This document shows, piece after piece, positions 26,791 to 35,865 of a stretch of DNA of 64,000 nt. The stretch's first letter is position 1, and every line of letters starts with the position of its first letter. The DNA comes from Methanosphaera sp. (GTDB taxonomy: Archaea; Methanobacteriota; Methanobacteria; Methanobacteriales; Methanobacteriaceae). The stretch covers positions 4,602 through 68,601 of the forward strand of contig JAFRMD010000089.1 of assembly GCA_017430835.1 (NCBI GenBank), written 5' to 3'. The notes beneath the pieces were generated by a model. That model saw only the letters and a program-made list of their open reading frames with translations. It was not told the origin of the DNA and searched no databases. Position numbers and translations under genes: made by a program.

Positions 26791-28260
26791 ATGATTAATG
26801 TCACAACATTTTTGGATGCAAATGCCTGCCGTTTAAATAAGCCGGTTTACTATAATATTGACCGAAACAAACGATACAACTCAAGACAAATATTGGGCAT
26901 AGTATCCTATTTGGGAAGAAAATTAATAGAATTGGGTATAAAAAAGGAAGATAGGGTATTAATCTACCTTCCAAACTCACCAGAATACCTCTTTTCATTC
27001 TTGGCAATCTGGAGAATAGGTGCAGTAGCAATACCAACCAACAGAATAAACACTATCCCTGAACTAGAATACTACATCAACGATGCAGGTGCAAAACTAA
27101 TTATAACCGATGAAGAAATAGATGAACTTGACATTGGCACGTATATTGTTCCAAATCTTGATGAATATATGGATGAACCAATACTTGAAGCAACTAATAC
27201 CTCATGGGATGACCTTTGTCAATTACAATACACAAGTGGAACAACAGGAAAACCAAAGGGAGCAATGCTTACTCATGGAAACTGGTTTAGTGCAATACAA
27301 AATGAATGTGATGTACTAAAAATGACTGATGAAAGCGTAATGTTCTGCATATATCCGATGGCACACGTTGGAATATCTTGGGCAATAGCAGCATTAAGAA
27401 AGGCTGCATTATGCATTACAAAAAATTCATACACATTCCCAGAATATTTGGACATAATATATGAAAACCAGGTTACACATGCAACGGGAATGCCACCTGT
27501 TATACATTCAATAGTGTCCAATCCAGAATTAGTGGGAAATAAGTTGTACTCTGTAAAAAGCATAGTATCAGGAGGCGGACCACTACACAAAGAAATATGG
27601 AAAAAATTCTATAAAAAATATGGAATAGCAGTACTTAATGCCTATGGTTCATCAGAAACGATAGTGATTGGAACAGGAACAGTAATAAGACCAGAAGACT
27701 ACGCATTTGCTGATAGATTTGAAAGTGTTGGACATCCCGTATGTTTTACTGAAGTAAAAATAGTGGATACCGAAAACCCTGACGAGGAACTGGACACAAA
27801 TACTCCCGGTGAAGTTGCACTAAGGGGACCATCAACAGCAAAGGGATACTGGAACAAACCTGAAGCAAACAAAAAATCATTTCTTGACAATGGATGGTTT
27901 TTATCTGGAGATATAGGATACATAGATGAAGACAACAGATTATTCATCACAGACCGTAAAAAGGACATGATAATTATGTCTGGCTGGAAAATATATCCAA
28001 CAGAAGTGGAAGAAGTATTATTGGGATATGATGCGGTAGATGAAATTGCAATATTCAGCATGCCACATGAACATAGGGGAGAAATACCTGTAGCCGCAGT
28101 AATATGGAAAAATCAGAATGATGAAGAAGGATTGCTGGAATATGCAAGAAAAAATTTGGCAAGATATAAGATTCCAAGAGAAATCTATACTGTAAATGAA
28201 TTGCCAAGAGTGAACAATTGGAAACTTTTAAGAAGGGAATTGAAAAAAATTATTCAATAA
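26791..28260 (+). CDS. AMP-forming acyl-CoA ligase-like enzyme
   Basis: A 489-residue member of the ANL superfamily, which activates a carboxylic acid as an acyl-adenylate and usually passes it to CoA. Motifs: LQYTSGTTGKPKGAMLTHGN (about 144-163), NAYGSSET (about 283), GWFLSGDIGYID, and the hinge DRKKDMIIMSGWKIYPTEVE (about 389-408). The late catalytic Lys is in LPRVNNWKLLRREL, where the usual Gly before it is Trp. It resembles long-chain fatty-acid or aryl acid CoA ligases; the substrate cannot be told. Methanogens have little fatty acid metabolism, so its role is unclear. It is a single gene by spacing. Confidence 0.8.
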   Translation: MINVTTFLDANACRLNKPVYYNIDRNKRYNSRQILGIVSYLGRKLIELGIKKEDRVLIYLPNSPEYLFSFLAIWRIGAVAIPTNRINTIPELEYYINDAGAKLIITDEEIDELDIGTYIVPNLDEYMDEPILEATNTSWDDLCQLQYTSGTTGKPKGAMLTHGNWFSAIQNECDVLKMTDESVMFCIYPMAHVGISWAIAALRKAALCITKNSYTFPEYLDIIYENQVTHATGMPPVIHSIVSNPELVGNKLYSVKSIVSGGGPLHKEIWKKFYKKYGIAVLNAYGSSETIVIGTGTVIRPEDYAFADRFESVGHPVCFTEVKIVDTENPDEELDTNTPGEVALRGPSTAKGYWNKPEANKKSFLDNGWFLSGDIGYIDEDNRLFITDRKKDMIIMSGWKIYPTEVEEVLLGYDAVDEIAIFSMPHEHRGEIPVAAVIWKNQNDEEGLLEYARKNLARYKIPREIYTVNELPRVNNWKLLRRELKKIIQ

Positions 28261-28325
28261 AAAAAATTTATATTTACTAAAATTAATATTAAATAATATA
28301 GGTTATTATAAGGAATAAGGTTTAA

Positions 28326-29048
28326 GTGTTAAAAATGCATGGGAAAGATATTAGTGAAAATATTGAAGAATATTTAGAAACTATCTACAAAAAAAGCCAA
28401 ACTGATATGGCCAAAACTACTGAAATCTCTAAAGATTTAGGAATAGCTCCAGGTAGCGTAACACAGATGCTAAAAAAATTAGAAGAAGAAGGCTATGTGA
28501 ATTATTATCAATATAAAGGAGTAAAATTAACAGACAAAGGTTATAAAATTGCACGAAGTATTGTTAGAAAGCACAGATTACTAGAAACATTCTTATACAA
28601 TACACTCGGCATAGACATAGAAGATTTGCATGAACAAGCATGTGCAATGGAACATTCATTATCTGATGAAGCAGAAAGAAAACTATGTCAATTACTTGAA
28701 TATCCTGATGAATGTCCAGATGACCATAATATAATTCCTGTTTGCGATTTAAATATTCAAACTTGTTATGAATGTTCAAAAATACCAAATATAAAAGAAA
28801 TTCCTAAAAGAATTGAAAATCTTGTAGCTGTTGGAACAATGCTTCCAAAACAGGTTGGAAAAATAAAGTTTATACGCGGTAATAATGATAAATTAAAAGA
28901 ATTCTTGGATATGGGAATTACATTAGAAACAGAGATAACGTTGGTAAATTCAACACCCTTAAACGGTCCTGTTAAGGTTTTGGTAGATGGTCAGGAAATG
29001 ATGTTAGATAAAGAAATGTCAAACAATTTATTCGTAGAACTAAACTAA
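28326..29048 (+). CDS. DtxR/MntR-type metal-dependent regulator
   Basis: A 240-residue three-domain repressor. The winged helix (ISENIEEYLETIYKKS, then GIAPGSVTQMLKKLEEEGYV) is followed by a dimerisation and metal-binding domain (RKHRLLETFLYNTLGID, EQACAMEHSLSDEAERKL) with the usual Glu, His and Cys ligands, and a C-terminal FeoA/SH3-like domain (VGTMLPKQVGKIKFI onward). A short insert with Cys residues (VCDLNIQTCYECSKI) may bind iron. Such proteins repress metal uptake when Fe(II) or Mn(II) is plentiful. The start is GTG 28326 or ATG 28335. It lies just upstream of rubredoxin, but no ferrous transporter is nearby. Confidence 0.88.
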   Translation: MLKMHGKDISENIEEYLETIYKKSQTDMAKTTEISKDLGIAPGSVTQMLKKLEEEGYVNYYQYKGVKLTDKGYKIARSIVRKHRLLETFLYNTLGIDIEDLHEQACAMEHSLSDEAERKLCQLLEYPDECPDDHNIIPVCDLNIQTCYECSKIPNIKEIPKRIENLVAVGTMLPKQVGKIKFIRGNNDKLKEFLDMGITLETEITLVNSTPLNGPVKVLVDGQEMMLDKEMSNNLFVELN

Positions 29049-29128
29049 TCTTATAATAATTATCATCTTTAAATATATTAACTAAAAAAATTATATATCT
29101 AAATAAGAATTAATTTGGAGTGATAAAA

Positions 29129-29287
29129 ATGACAAAATTTAAGTGTATGTTATGTGGATGGACATATGATCCAGAAAAAGGAGACGAAGCACACGGAATA
29201 GCACCAGGAACTGCATTTGAAGACTTGCCTGATGATTGGAAATGTCCATTATGTGGTGCAACAAAAGACATGTTCCAAGCAATATAA
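29129..29287 (+). CDS. Rubredoxin
   Basis: A 52-residue one-iron electron carrier. The two C-x-x-C pairs are in [16 protein letters not shown] and [13 protein letters not shown], with the conserved aromatic residues and the [11 protein letters not shown] loop. The start ATG has GGAGTGAT eight bases upstream. In anaerobes rubredoxin passes electrons to rubrerythrin, superoxide reductase and flavodiiron proteins; all three are encoded within 4 kb, so it probably serves them. Confidence 0.95.
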   Translation: MTKFKCMLCGWTYDPEKGDEAHGIAPGTAFEDLPDDWKCPLCGATKDMFQAI

Positions 29288-29551
29288 CTAAAAAAACAAT
29301 TAACTTTCTTTTCAACTTTTTTTTGATGAAATTTTGTTTTCATTTTTTAACTTAATTATTTATATTTTAAATCATATTACTAATTAATTATACAATGATA
29401 GCAAATAGTCTAATTTTTTTGTTATTTTTCTTCTTTAAATTATATTTCATTTAATTCTTCTTTCAATAATAAGGTTTAAATAATAAATTAAATATAAATA
29501 ACAGTATAATATGTCTTGATATAATTTTAAACAAGTAAAGGTGGTGAAAAT

Positions 29552-30463
29552 ATGCTATTAGTTGAGGGAGTTGTTGGTGGAAAAAAATACAGAGAACCTT
29601 TTTCAAAAGGAATTCTATCAAAATCAATCGAAAGAGCAGATATTGATTCTGAAAAAGCTTATACAATGGCTTCAGAGATAGAAGAATCAGTCAAACAAGA
29701 TGGAAAAAATATCATAACATTAGTTGAATTAATTGAGATAGTAAAAGAAAGATTAAAAGAGGAAAATCCAGCATCAGCAAAAAAATACGCAATATGGAAA
29801 GAAATAAGAAGATCAGAAGATCCTTTAATAATATTAATTGGTGGAGCATCAGGTATAGGAACATCATCCATATCATTCGAACTTGCAAACAGACTAGGAA
29901 TAAAAAACTTGCTAAGTACAGATATGATAAGGGAAGTAATGAGAAAGATGGTGTCCAAAGAATTATGTCCAACATTATTTGAATCAAGTTACACAGCAAA
30001 AAATGCATTAACTGCTCCTGCACCACCTGAATTTGATAAAACATTACTTGGATTTAAAGAACACGTATCCACAGTGAATGTAGGATTAACCGGTGTAATA
30101 GAACGTTCTATAAAAGAAGGTATTAGTATTGTAATTGAAGGAGTTCATATTGTACCCGGCTTTATCGATAAAGAATTACTTAACACACCAAATGTACACC
30201 TGTTTGTATTAGCTTTAAACGATGAAGAAATTCATAGGGGAAGGTTCTATTCCAGATGTCGTCAATTATGGGCAAGAAGACCTCTAAAAAGATATTTAAA
30301 ACATTTCTCTTCAATTCGTAAAACACATGACTATATTGTTGATGTTGCAGATAAACAAGATACACCTGTAATTGATAATATTGATGTAACAACAACTATT
30401 GATGCAATGATAGAACATATCATTGACGAAAAACAGAAAGAAAAAGCACAACAAAATCAATAA
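29552..30463 (+). CDS. pgk2: 2-phosphoglycerate kinase
   Basis: A 303-residue kinase that makes 2,3-bisphosphoglycerate from 2-phosphoglycerate, the first step to cyclic 2,3-diphosphoglycerate, an osmolyte and phosphate store of Methanobacteriales. The N-terminal 90 residues are an ATP-cone-like domain (REPFSKGILSKSIERADID). The kinase half has the P-loop IGGASGIGTSS (about 95-105), STDMIREVMRKM, and GVHIVPGFID. AAAGGTGGTGA gives a strong ribosome binding site. The C-terminus is a basic Lys/Gln tail. It connects with the phosphoglycerate mutase at 19083, which supplies 2-phosphoglycerate. Confidence 0.9.
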   Translation: MLLVEGVVGGKKYREPFSKGILSKSIERADIDSEKAYTMASEIEESVKQDGKNIITLVELIEIVKERLKEENPASAKKYAIWKEIRRSEDPLIILIGGASGIGTSSISFELANRLGIKNLLSTDMIREVMRKMVSKELCPTLFESSYTAKNALTAPAPPEFDKTLLGFKEHVSTVNVGLTGVIERSIKEGISIVIEGVHIVPGFIDKELLNTPNVHLFVLALNDEEIHRGRFYSRCRQLWARRPLKRYLKHFSSIRKTHDYIVDVADKQDTPVIDNIDVTTTIDAMIEHIIDEKQKEKAQQNQ

Positions 30464-30528
30464 TTACTATTTTTTTATTTCTTTTTTTAAAATTCGATAA
30501 CTATTTTTTGGAGATTAAATAAAAGATT

Positions 30529-30551
30529 TAAGAGTTAAATGTTAACTCTTA
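30529..30551. terminator. Hairpin between convergent pgk2 and F420H2 oxidase genes
   Basis: Perfect ten-base arms TAAGAGTTAA / TTAACTCTTA around ATG, followed on the plus strand by a T-rich run. It lies 66 bp after the pgk2 stop and 57 bp before the end of the convergent gene, so it can serve as a terminator for pgk2 and perhaps for both. Confidence 0.5.
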
Positions 30552-30607
30552 TATTTTTTCATCTATTTTTTAACTGTCAATAAGTAATATGATTAAAAAG
30601 AAATGAT

Positions 30608-31837
30608 TTATTCTTCTTTAACCATTTGTGCAACTTTTTTACCTAATTCGTAGCATTTATCTAAGTCATCTTCATCAGGTACGTATATTTCTTCTATGCT
30701 TTCATCTTCCAGTACATCAAATCCTGCTTCTGTTAATTTAGTTGTAAGTTTAGGTATTGCTCCTCCTGCCCATCCTTTGGATGAAAATACAACAGCTTTT
30801 TTACGTACTCCCGTATTTGCAGGACTTACACATTCAAGGTATGATAAGAGGTTTCCGATTTTTGGGTACGGATTGTTCATCATGGTTGGTACTCCAAGAA
30901 TGATTGCTTTACTGTCTAGTATGTCTGCAAGGATGTCTGATTCTGGATCATATCTGATGAAGTGCATTTTTGCTTCTACACCTTCGGACATTACTCCTTC
31001 TACTATTTGATGTGCCATTTTCTGGGTTGAATGGTGCATTGTTTCATATATGATGGTAATTTTTTCATCAGCTTCTCCTTTAGCCCATTTAGCATATAAA
31101 TCGACGACTTTTCCTGGTTCTTTCCAGATTTGGCCGTGACATGGTGCTATCATGGTTAGATTATCAAGGTATCCTGCTTCTGTCATTTCTGCTACTTTTG
31201 ACAATACCATCGTTGCTGATAATTGTACTAGGTTTGCATAAAATCTTTTGGTATGTAATTCCAGATATCCTGGATCTACGTCGAGGTCATATCTTTTACT
31301 TTCACATATATGTTGTCCGAATGCATCGTTTGAGAATAGTATTCCTTCTTCATTGTATAATGTGAAGTTACTGTCAGGCCAGTGAAGCATTGGTGCATTT
31401 ACAAATGTGAATGATTTTCCACCAAGGTCTAAGGTGTCTCCTGTTGTGATTACATTAAATTCATGGTCTTTTAGACAGTGATGTTGTCTTTTAATACCCA
31501 TGCTTGCTGCTTGTGTACAGTAGCATTCAACATCAGGACATTTTTTCAGAAAGTCTGGTATTGATGCTATGTGATCGTTTTCTATGTGGTTAATTATAAA
31601 TGAGTCTATTCTTATTTCTTTGTCTTCTTTTTGGAATGCATCTTCTATTCTTGCCCACATTTCATCAAAGAATCCATCATAGACGTTGTCGATAAGTGCT
31701 ACTTTTTCTTCACCAAATATTAGGTATGCATTATATGTCATTCCAGGTACTGCAAAGCCGTGAAAATCACGTGCATCCCAGTCCAGTGCACCTACCCAGT
31801 ATACTCCATCTGCTATTTTTACTGAATCTGCTTTCAT
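30608..31837 (-). CDS. fprA: F420H2 oxidase (flavodiiron protein)
   Basis: A 409-residue enzyme reducing O2 to water with F420H2. The metallo-beta-lactamase domain carries the di-iron ligands H84-x-E86-x-D88-H89 (NHIENDHIAS), then HWPDSNF, SNDAFGQH and APCHGQIW. The flavodoxin domain from about 255 has the FMN loop YETMHHSTQKMAH and GVPTMMNNPYPKIGN. Methanogen homologues use F420H2 rather than rubredoxin. AGAGGAGATGAAT is the ribosome binding site, and a TATA-like TATTTAAAAAT lies further upstream. It is separate from the rbr-sor transcript by 387 bp but belongs to the same oxygen-defence set. Confidence 0.93.
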   Translation of the reverse strand: MKADSVKIADGVYWVGALDWDARDFHGFAVPGMTYNAYLIFGEEKVALIDNVYDGFFDEMWARIEDAFQKEDKEIRIDSFIINHIENDHIASIPDFLKKCPDVECYCTQAASMGIKRQHHCLKDHEFNVITTGDTLDLGGKSFTFVNAPMLHWPDSNFTLYNEEGILFSNDAFGQHICESKRYDLDVDPGYLELHTKRFYANLVQLSATMVLSKVAEMTEAGYLDNLTMIAPCHGQIWKEPGKVVDLYAKWAKGEADEKITIIYETMHHSTQKMAHQIVEGVMSEGVEAKMHFIRYDPESDILADILDSKAIILGVPTMMNNPYPKIGNLLSYLECVSPANTGVRKKAVVFSSKGWAGGAIPKLTTKLTEAGFDVLEDESIEEIYVPDEDDLDKCYELGKKVAQMVKEE

Positions 31838-32224
31838 TTATTCATCTCCTCTGTTAATTTTTCTTTTATTCTTCTGTTAAGAAATACAGTATTCTAACCG
31901 ATTTTTAAATACTTGTTTTCCATTCATTAATAAAACTACTGCATGTGTTTCATTTTTTTTATATTTAGTAATTAATAATGTTCAGTTGCATTTATTTTAG
32001 TTGCATATTCATTATTTGAACCTGTTGTATAGTTAACTGTAATGTTCCATCAAGAACAAGTACCATGAATATAATGGTGCATTTTGTTCGGATAGACCTT
32101 CATTTTAATCAAATGCAAATAAAGTTGCTGTTTCTATTCTTTTTTTATTAATTCTACGCTTACTACTGAATTGTCATTGTATTCAATAGTATTTTAAAAA
32201 ATAAGGGGGTGATGTTGATTTAAT
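31838..32224. other. Intergenic region between superoxide reductase and fprA
   Basis: 387 bp without a supported gene. It contains the fprA promoter near its left end and the 3' trailer of the superoxide reductase transcript at its right end. A GGGGGTGAT string at 32205-32213 looks like a ribosome binding site on the plus strand but leads only to a few codons before a stop. An 8-base AGTTGCAT occurs twice around 31985-32010. Confidence 0.4.
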
Positions 32225-32599
32225 TTAAGCTTTCCAGAGACCGTGTAATGTACAGAATTCTCTAGCTTCAACATCATCTGCTTCAGGGATTTTGAATGTT
32301 GCTTCTGGTTTGTCACCAGGATTTAAGTATTGTTTGTGTATTTGACCGTCAGCAATTAATTCAATTAATGCAATGTAATGGTCTTCATCCATTGGGTGTT
32401 CAACTTCTCCTACTTTTACATGGTATCCGTCATCTACTCTTGTAATGATAGGGATGTGTTTTGGTCCACCTTCGCCTTCAGTTTTTGCTTCAACTACTGT
32501 TAACTCGTTAACATCAACATCGGCTCCGGGTTTGATTAGTTCAATTATGTTTCCACTATTTTTACAAATAATCATGTTTGTGTAATCAAAATCTGCCAT
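32225..32599 (-). CDS. Superoxide reductase (desulfoferrodoxin type, degenerate N-terminal domain)
   Basis: A 124-residue enzyme reducing superoxide to peroxide at a square-pyramidal Fe(His)4Cys centre. The ligands are visible: H48 (KHIPI), H68 and H74 (EHPMDEDHY), C116 and H119 (EFCTLHGLW); K47 is the usual substrate-guiding lysine. The N-terminal 40 residues align with the desulforedoxin domain but keep only one Cys (IICKNSGNIIE), so the second iron site is lost, as in class III enzymes. It follows rubrerythrin by 58 bp on the same strand; rubrerythrin would remove the peroxide formed. Confidence 0.92.
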   Translation of the reverse strand: MADFDYTNMIICKNSGNIIELIKPGADVDVNELTVVEAKTEGEGGPKHIPIITRVDDGYHVKVGEVEHPMDEDHYIALIELIADGQIHKQYLNPGDKPEATFKIPEADDVEAREFCTLHGLWKA

Positions 32600-32657
32600 A
32601 ATAATTAGCTCCTTTTATTAAATTAAAAAAATTTGGGAGGTTAGGTTTCTAGTGGTA

Positions 32658-33230
32658 CTAGAAATCTTCTTGCGATAATTCAAAGTAACTTGATGGGTGT
32701 TCACAGATAGGACATACTTCTGGTGGTTTTTCTCCTTTGTATACGTAACCACATTTTCTGCATACCCATGTAATTTCTGTGTCTCTGTTGAAAAATGTTT
32801 TTCCTTCTACCATAGCAAGTAATTTTCGGTATCTTTCTTCGTGGTGGGATTCAACTAGTCCAATGTTTCTTAGTTTTGCTGCAATAGCAGGATATCCTTC
32901 TTCTTCTGCAACATCTGCAAATTCTGGGTACATGGAGGTTGCTTCTTCGTTTTCTCCTTCTGCTGCTGCTAATAAGTTTTCTGCTGTTGTTCCGTATGTG
33001 AAACCTACACTTGTTTCTACGTCAATGCAATCTTGTGTTTCTTTTAATTCTTGAATCATTTTAAATAATACTTTTGCATGTTGGAATTCGTTGTCTGCAG
33101 TTATAAGGAATATTTCTGCAATTTTTTCGTATCCTTCTTTTTTTGCAATTTTGGAATACATTGTGTATCTGTTTCTTGCTTGACTTTCTCCGACAAATGC
33201 TTTTGATAAATTTTCTAATGTTTTTACCAT
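32658..33230 (-). CDS. rbr: Rubrerythrin
   Basis: A 190-residue peroxidase with a di-iron four-helix domain (ligands in FVGESQARNRY, DNEFQHAKV, EGENEEA and LVESHHEERYRKLL) and a C-terminal rubredoxin-like FeS4 domain (WVCRKCGYVYKG, CPICEHPSSYF). It reduces hydrogen peroxide with electrons from rubredoxin. AAAAGGTGATTTTAAAATG is an ideal ribosome binding site. It is first in a two-gene unit with superoxide reductase. Its promoter carries a pair of 13-bp repeats around the TATA box, so it looks regulated. Confidence 0.96.
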   Translation of the reverse strand: MVKTLENLSKAFVGESQARNRYTMYSKIAKKEGYEKIAEIFLITADNEFQHAKVLFKMIQELKETQDCIDVETSVGFTYGTTAENLLAAAEGENEEATSMYPEFADVAEEEGYPAIAAKLRNIGLVESHHEERYRKLLAMVEGKTFFNRDTEITWVCRKCGYVYKGEKPPEVCPICEHPSSYFELSQEDF

Positions 33231-33260
33231 TTTAAAATCACCTTTTTAGTAGAAATATAT

Positions 33261-33296
33261 TTATACAAATGTTATATATTTTCTTATACTAATGTT
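33261..33296 (-). promoter_or_regulatory. Direct repeats flanking the rubrerythrin TATA box
   Basis: TTATACAAATGTT (33261-33273) and TTATACTAATGTT (33284-33296) differ at one base and start 23 bp apart, about two helical turns. The likely TATA element (AAATATATAA on the minus strand, about 33273-33283) sits between them. A protein bound to both would block TBP, so a repressor site is likely. Confidence 0.5.
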
Positions 33297-33324
33297 CTTA
33301 TTTATCATTTTAGTTAATATATAT

Positions 33325-33337
33325 ACATTGTTATATT
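33325..33337 (-). promoter_or_regulatory. AATATAACAATGT element upstream of rubrerythrin
   Basis: On the minus strand the 13 bases AATATAACAATGT match exactly the repeated element before the gene at 46607-47014, and 11 of them match palindrome 1 of cysE-cysK. It lies about 45 bp upstream of the TATA box. Confidence 0.45.
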
Positions 33338-33397
33338 AAATAGTTTAAATTATTTAATAAGAAATTTTGAAAAAAAGAGGGACGTGGAAGTATTTTT

Positions 33398-35200
33398 CTA
33401 GAAAATCCATACTATTGTAATTATTGCAGCTACAATAAATACTAATGGGGCAAGTAACTTACTCACCGATACCACTGATGAAATTGTTGTTACAAGTTCT
33501 GTAGAGTTGTTTGGTCCTAAGGTTTTGATGTTGACCCTTGCAGTAGCTGATGCAACACTAACTGGTTCCAGGTCATTTATGGCTACTGGTACTAATTTAA
33601 GCACTTCCTGAATTATTGTTTCCTCATGTTTTGTTCCTACAGTTAATCCTCCACCACTTATTGTATTTACCATGTGTGTGTCTGTTGTCATGGTTTCAAT
33701 CATATCAATTTCAGGATATTTTTCTTGTATTGCTTCAAAGAGTTTTTCTCTAAATCCTGTTTTCATGTTGTTTCCATCAAAGACTATGTATAACATTTTT
33801 TGGTTGTCGACTTCTGTGAGCATAAGTTTTACTCCGCTTTCACCAATACCATCCTTTATTGGTATTTCATCTAATGGGTTGTAAGCATAGCCCATCTTGA
33901 TTGGATACATTTCTTCTGGTTTGATTTTGTCAATGGCTTTTTCTATTTGGTATACGCGGTTATGTCCGGGAAGCAGTCTTTCATAGTTTCCTTCTAGACA
34001 GTTGTGGCAGTCTACTAGAACAACATCTTTTACATTGGTTTTGTATTTTGTTTGATAGATCATGGATAATCCTACACCATAATCTATGTCATCTCCTGAA
34101 TTTGGTGCAAAGGTAGTTAATAGTATTGCTCCTTCATTAAAGTATTGTATTCCAATTTTTGCATCATCTGATTGTACTCTTTGGAATTTGGATGCTTTAT
34201 CGTTGTAACTTAGTGTTGGGAGCACTTCTTTAATTGCATCAGTTATTTTGTTGATTTCTTTTGCTGCAACAGGATTAAAATCGTGTGTTGCGGCTCCATG
34301 TGCTATTATAGAGAAGTCATCCAGTTGTTTTGCCATTATGGTTGGAAGGTTTCCTCCTCCAATGTTTCCAACAGGTCCGGGGTGTACACATGGTGAAATA
34401 TAATTTGCTTTTATTCCATTTTTTGTTTTAAAGCTTATTAGTGATACTATGGTGTCTATGTTTTCTCCCATTTCGCTAAAGACTTCTTCCATTGAGTTTG
34501 ATCCTTCGGTAACTTGTGCAATGAAAAGACTTAACAGTTCAAGTCCTCCAACTCCAAGATTGCTTCTTATTGGGGATTCTATAACTGATACAAATGCAAA
34601 TACTGCTATTGCAAGTACTAATCCTCCTATTATTGCTTTAAGGTATAATGAGTAAACGTTTGCAATAGTTAAGTCAGTAAGAGTGTATATGAGTACAAGC
34701 ATACTTATTGTAAGTATTGGTTGAATGATTGATATTGCAAGTGCGTGTAGGAACCGGATATTTGATGTTGACCAAAGCACCAGTGTTTGAACTGCAAAAC
34801 CAAATAGTAATCCTAGCATAAAGCTGTTCATGGTTATATCAATGCCTATAACTAGTGACAGTACTGCTCCTAAGATATAGAATACGCATGTTATTAGCAT
34901 TGTGGTAAAAGCCACGAACATTGCTTGCTTTGTTTTAATGTGTCTTCCATTTAAATGGTTTATGAGTGTATGTATTAATCCGCCTGATGCAATTGTTGTA
35001 AGACCTACTAGGAAGAATGTTGTGGCGGCTCCATCAAGAAATGCATAGATTACTGAGCTCATGGTCAAATTTGGTCTTAGACATTCAACTATTCCCCCAC
35101 TTAAAATGCTTACAAATAATATTAAAAATACTGTTATTTTTGTGCTGGGTAATGTGATAATATACTTTGATAGTTTAACTACTCTCTCTGATAATCCCAT
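33398..35200 (-). CDS. DUF2070-family archaeal membrane protein
   Basis: A 600-residue protein with six or seven N-terminal membrane helices (about 20-215), a large soluble domain and a last helix (about 577-600). The soluble domain contains conserved His/Asp clusters: SPCVHPGPVGNIGGGNLP, HGAATHDFNPVA, VDCHNCLEG with LLPGHN, and TTDTHMVNT. They look like a metal-dependent hydrolase site, but no activity is known to me for this family, which is confined to archaea. It is transcribed alone, divergently from the fumarase beta gene. Regulation is not visible. Confidence 0.85.
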   Translation of the reverse strand: MGLSERVVKLSKYIITLPSTKITVFLILFVSILSGGIVECLRPNLTMSSVIYAFLDGAATTFFLVGLTTIASGGLIHTLINHLNGRHIKTKQAMFVAFTTMLITCVFYILGAVLSLVIGIDITMNSFMLGLLFGFAVQTLVLWSTSNIRFLHALAISIIQPILTISMLVLIYTLTDLTIANVYSLYLKAIIGGLVLAIAVFAFVSVIESPIRSNLGVGGLELLSLFIAQVTEGSNSMEEVFSEMGENIDTIVSLISFKTKNGIKANYISPCVHPGPVGNIGGGNLPTIMAKQLDDFSIIAHGAATHDFNPVAAKEINKITDAIKEVLPTLSYNDKASKFQRVQSDDAKIGIQYFNEGAILLTTFAPNSGDDIDYGVGLSMIYQTKYKTNVKDVVLVDCHNCLEGNYERLLPGHNRVYQIEKAIDKIKPEEMYPIKMGYAYNPLDEIPIKDGIGESGVKLMLTEVDNQKMLYIVFDGNNMKTGFREKLFEAIQEKYPEIDMIETMTTDTHMVNTISGGGLTVGTKHEETIIQEVLKLVPVAINDLEPVSVASATARVNIKTLGPNNSTELVTTISSVVSVSKLLAPLVFIVAAIITIVWIF

Positions 35201-35322
35201 ATCTTTAGCTCCCCATTAATTATTATATTATATATTTCTATGTTTATCATTAAATAATTTTATTATAAATGAATAACATAGATACTCATAAATACTAAGA
35301 AAATATTTTATGGGGTATAATT

Positions 35323-35853
35323 TTGGAATATGAATTAAACACACCATTAAATGATGAAGATATAAATAAGCTAAAAGCGGGTGACACAGTTTATTTGACT
35401 GGAAAAATCTTCACAGCAAGAGATAGTGCACATAAGAGAATCATAGAAGAGTCTGCACCAATTGATTTGGAAGGTGCGGTACTATTTCATGCAGGTCCTA
35501 TAATACGGGAGGTTGAGGGTTCTTATGAAATTGTTGCAGTAGGACCTACAACTAGTATGAGGATGAATCCATATGAATTTGAAGTATTGGATATGGGTGT
35601 TAAAGCTGTTATTGGTAAAGGTGGAATGGATGAAAAAACTCATGAAGCACTTGTAAGGAATAATGCAGTTTTTTTAACAGCTGTAGGTGGATGTGCAGCA
35701 TTATACGTCAGCAGTATAAATAATGTGGATTCAGTTGAATGGTTAGATCTCGGAATGCCGGAGGCTATTTGGCAATTAGATGTCACACGTTTTGGACCAT
35801 TAATAGTAACGATGGATTCAAATAATGTTAATTTATATAAAAAAGATAAATGA
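35323..35853 (+). CDS. fumB: Fumarate hydratase class I, beta subunit
   Basis: A 176-residue subunit corresponding to the C-terminal half of class I fumarases (FeS enzymes interconverting fumarate and malate) or the related tartrate dehydratase. Signature segments: [40 protein letters not shown], and VIGKGGMD. In methanogens the alpha subunit is often encoded elsewhere; no alpha gene is seen here. It serves the incomplete TCA pathway. It starts at TTG 35323 (MEYELNTPL) with a GGGGT site upstream; no ATG in frame fits. The next gene follows after a few bases, probably cotranscribed. Confidence 0.88.
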   Translation: MEYELNTPLNDEDINKLKAGDTVYLTGKIFTARDSAHKRIIEESAPIDLEGAVLFHAGPIIREVEGSYEIVAVGPTTSMRMNPYEFEVLDMGVKAVIGKGGMDEKTHEALVRNNAVFLTAVGGCAALYVSSINNVDSVEWLDLGMPEAIWQLDVTRFGPLIVTMDSNNVNLYKKDK

Positions 35854-35865
35854 GGGGTATTGATA

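Noticed and set aside
32201..32224. Strong ribosome binding site (GGGGGTGAT) on the plus strand after superoxide reductase
   Set aside because: It leads only to a few codons before a stop; no gene follows.
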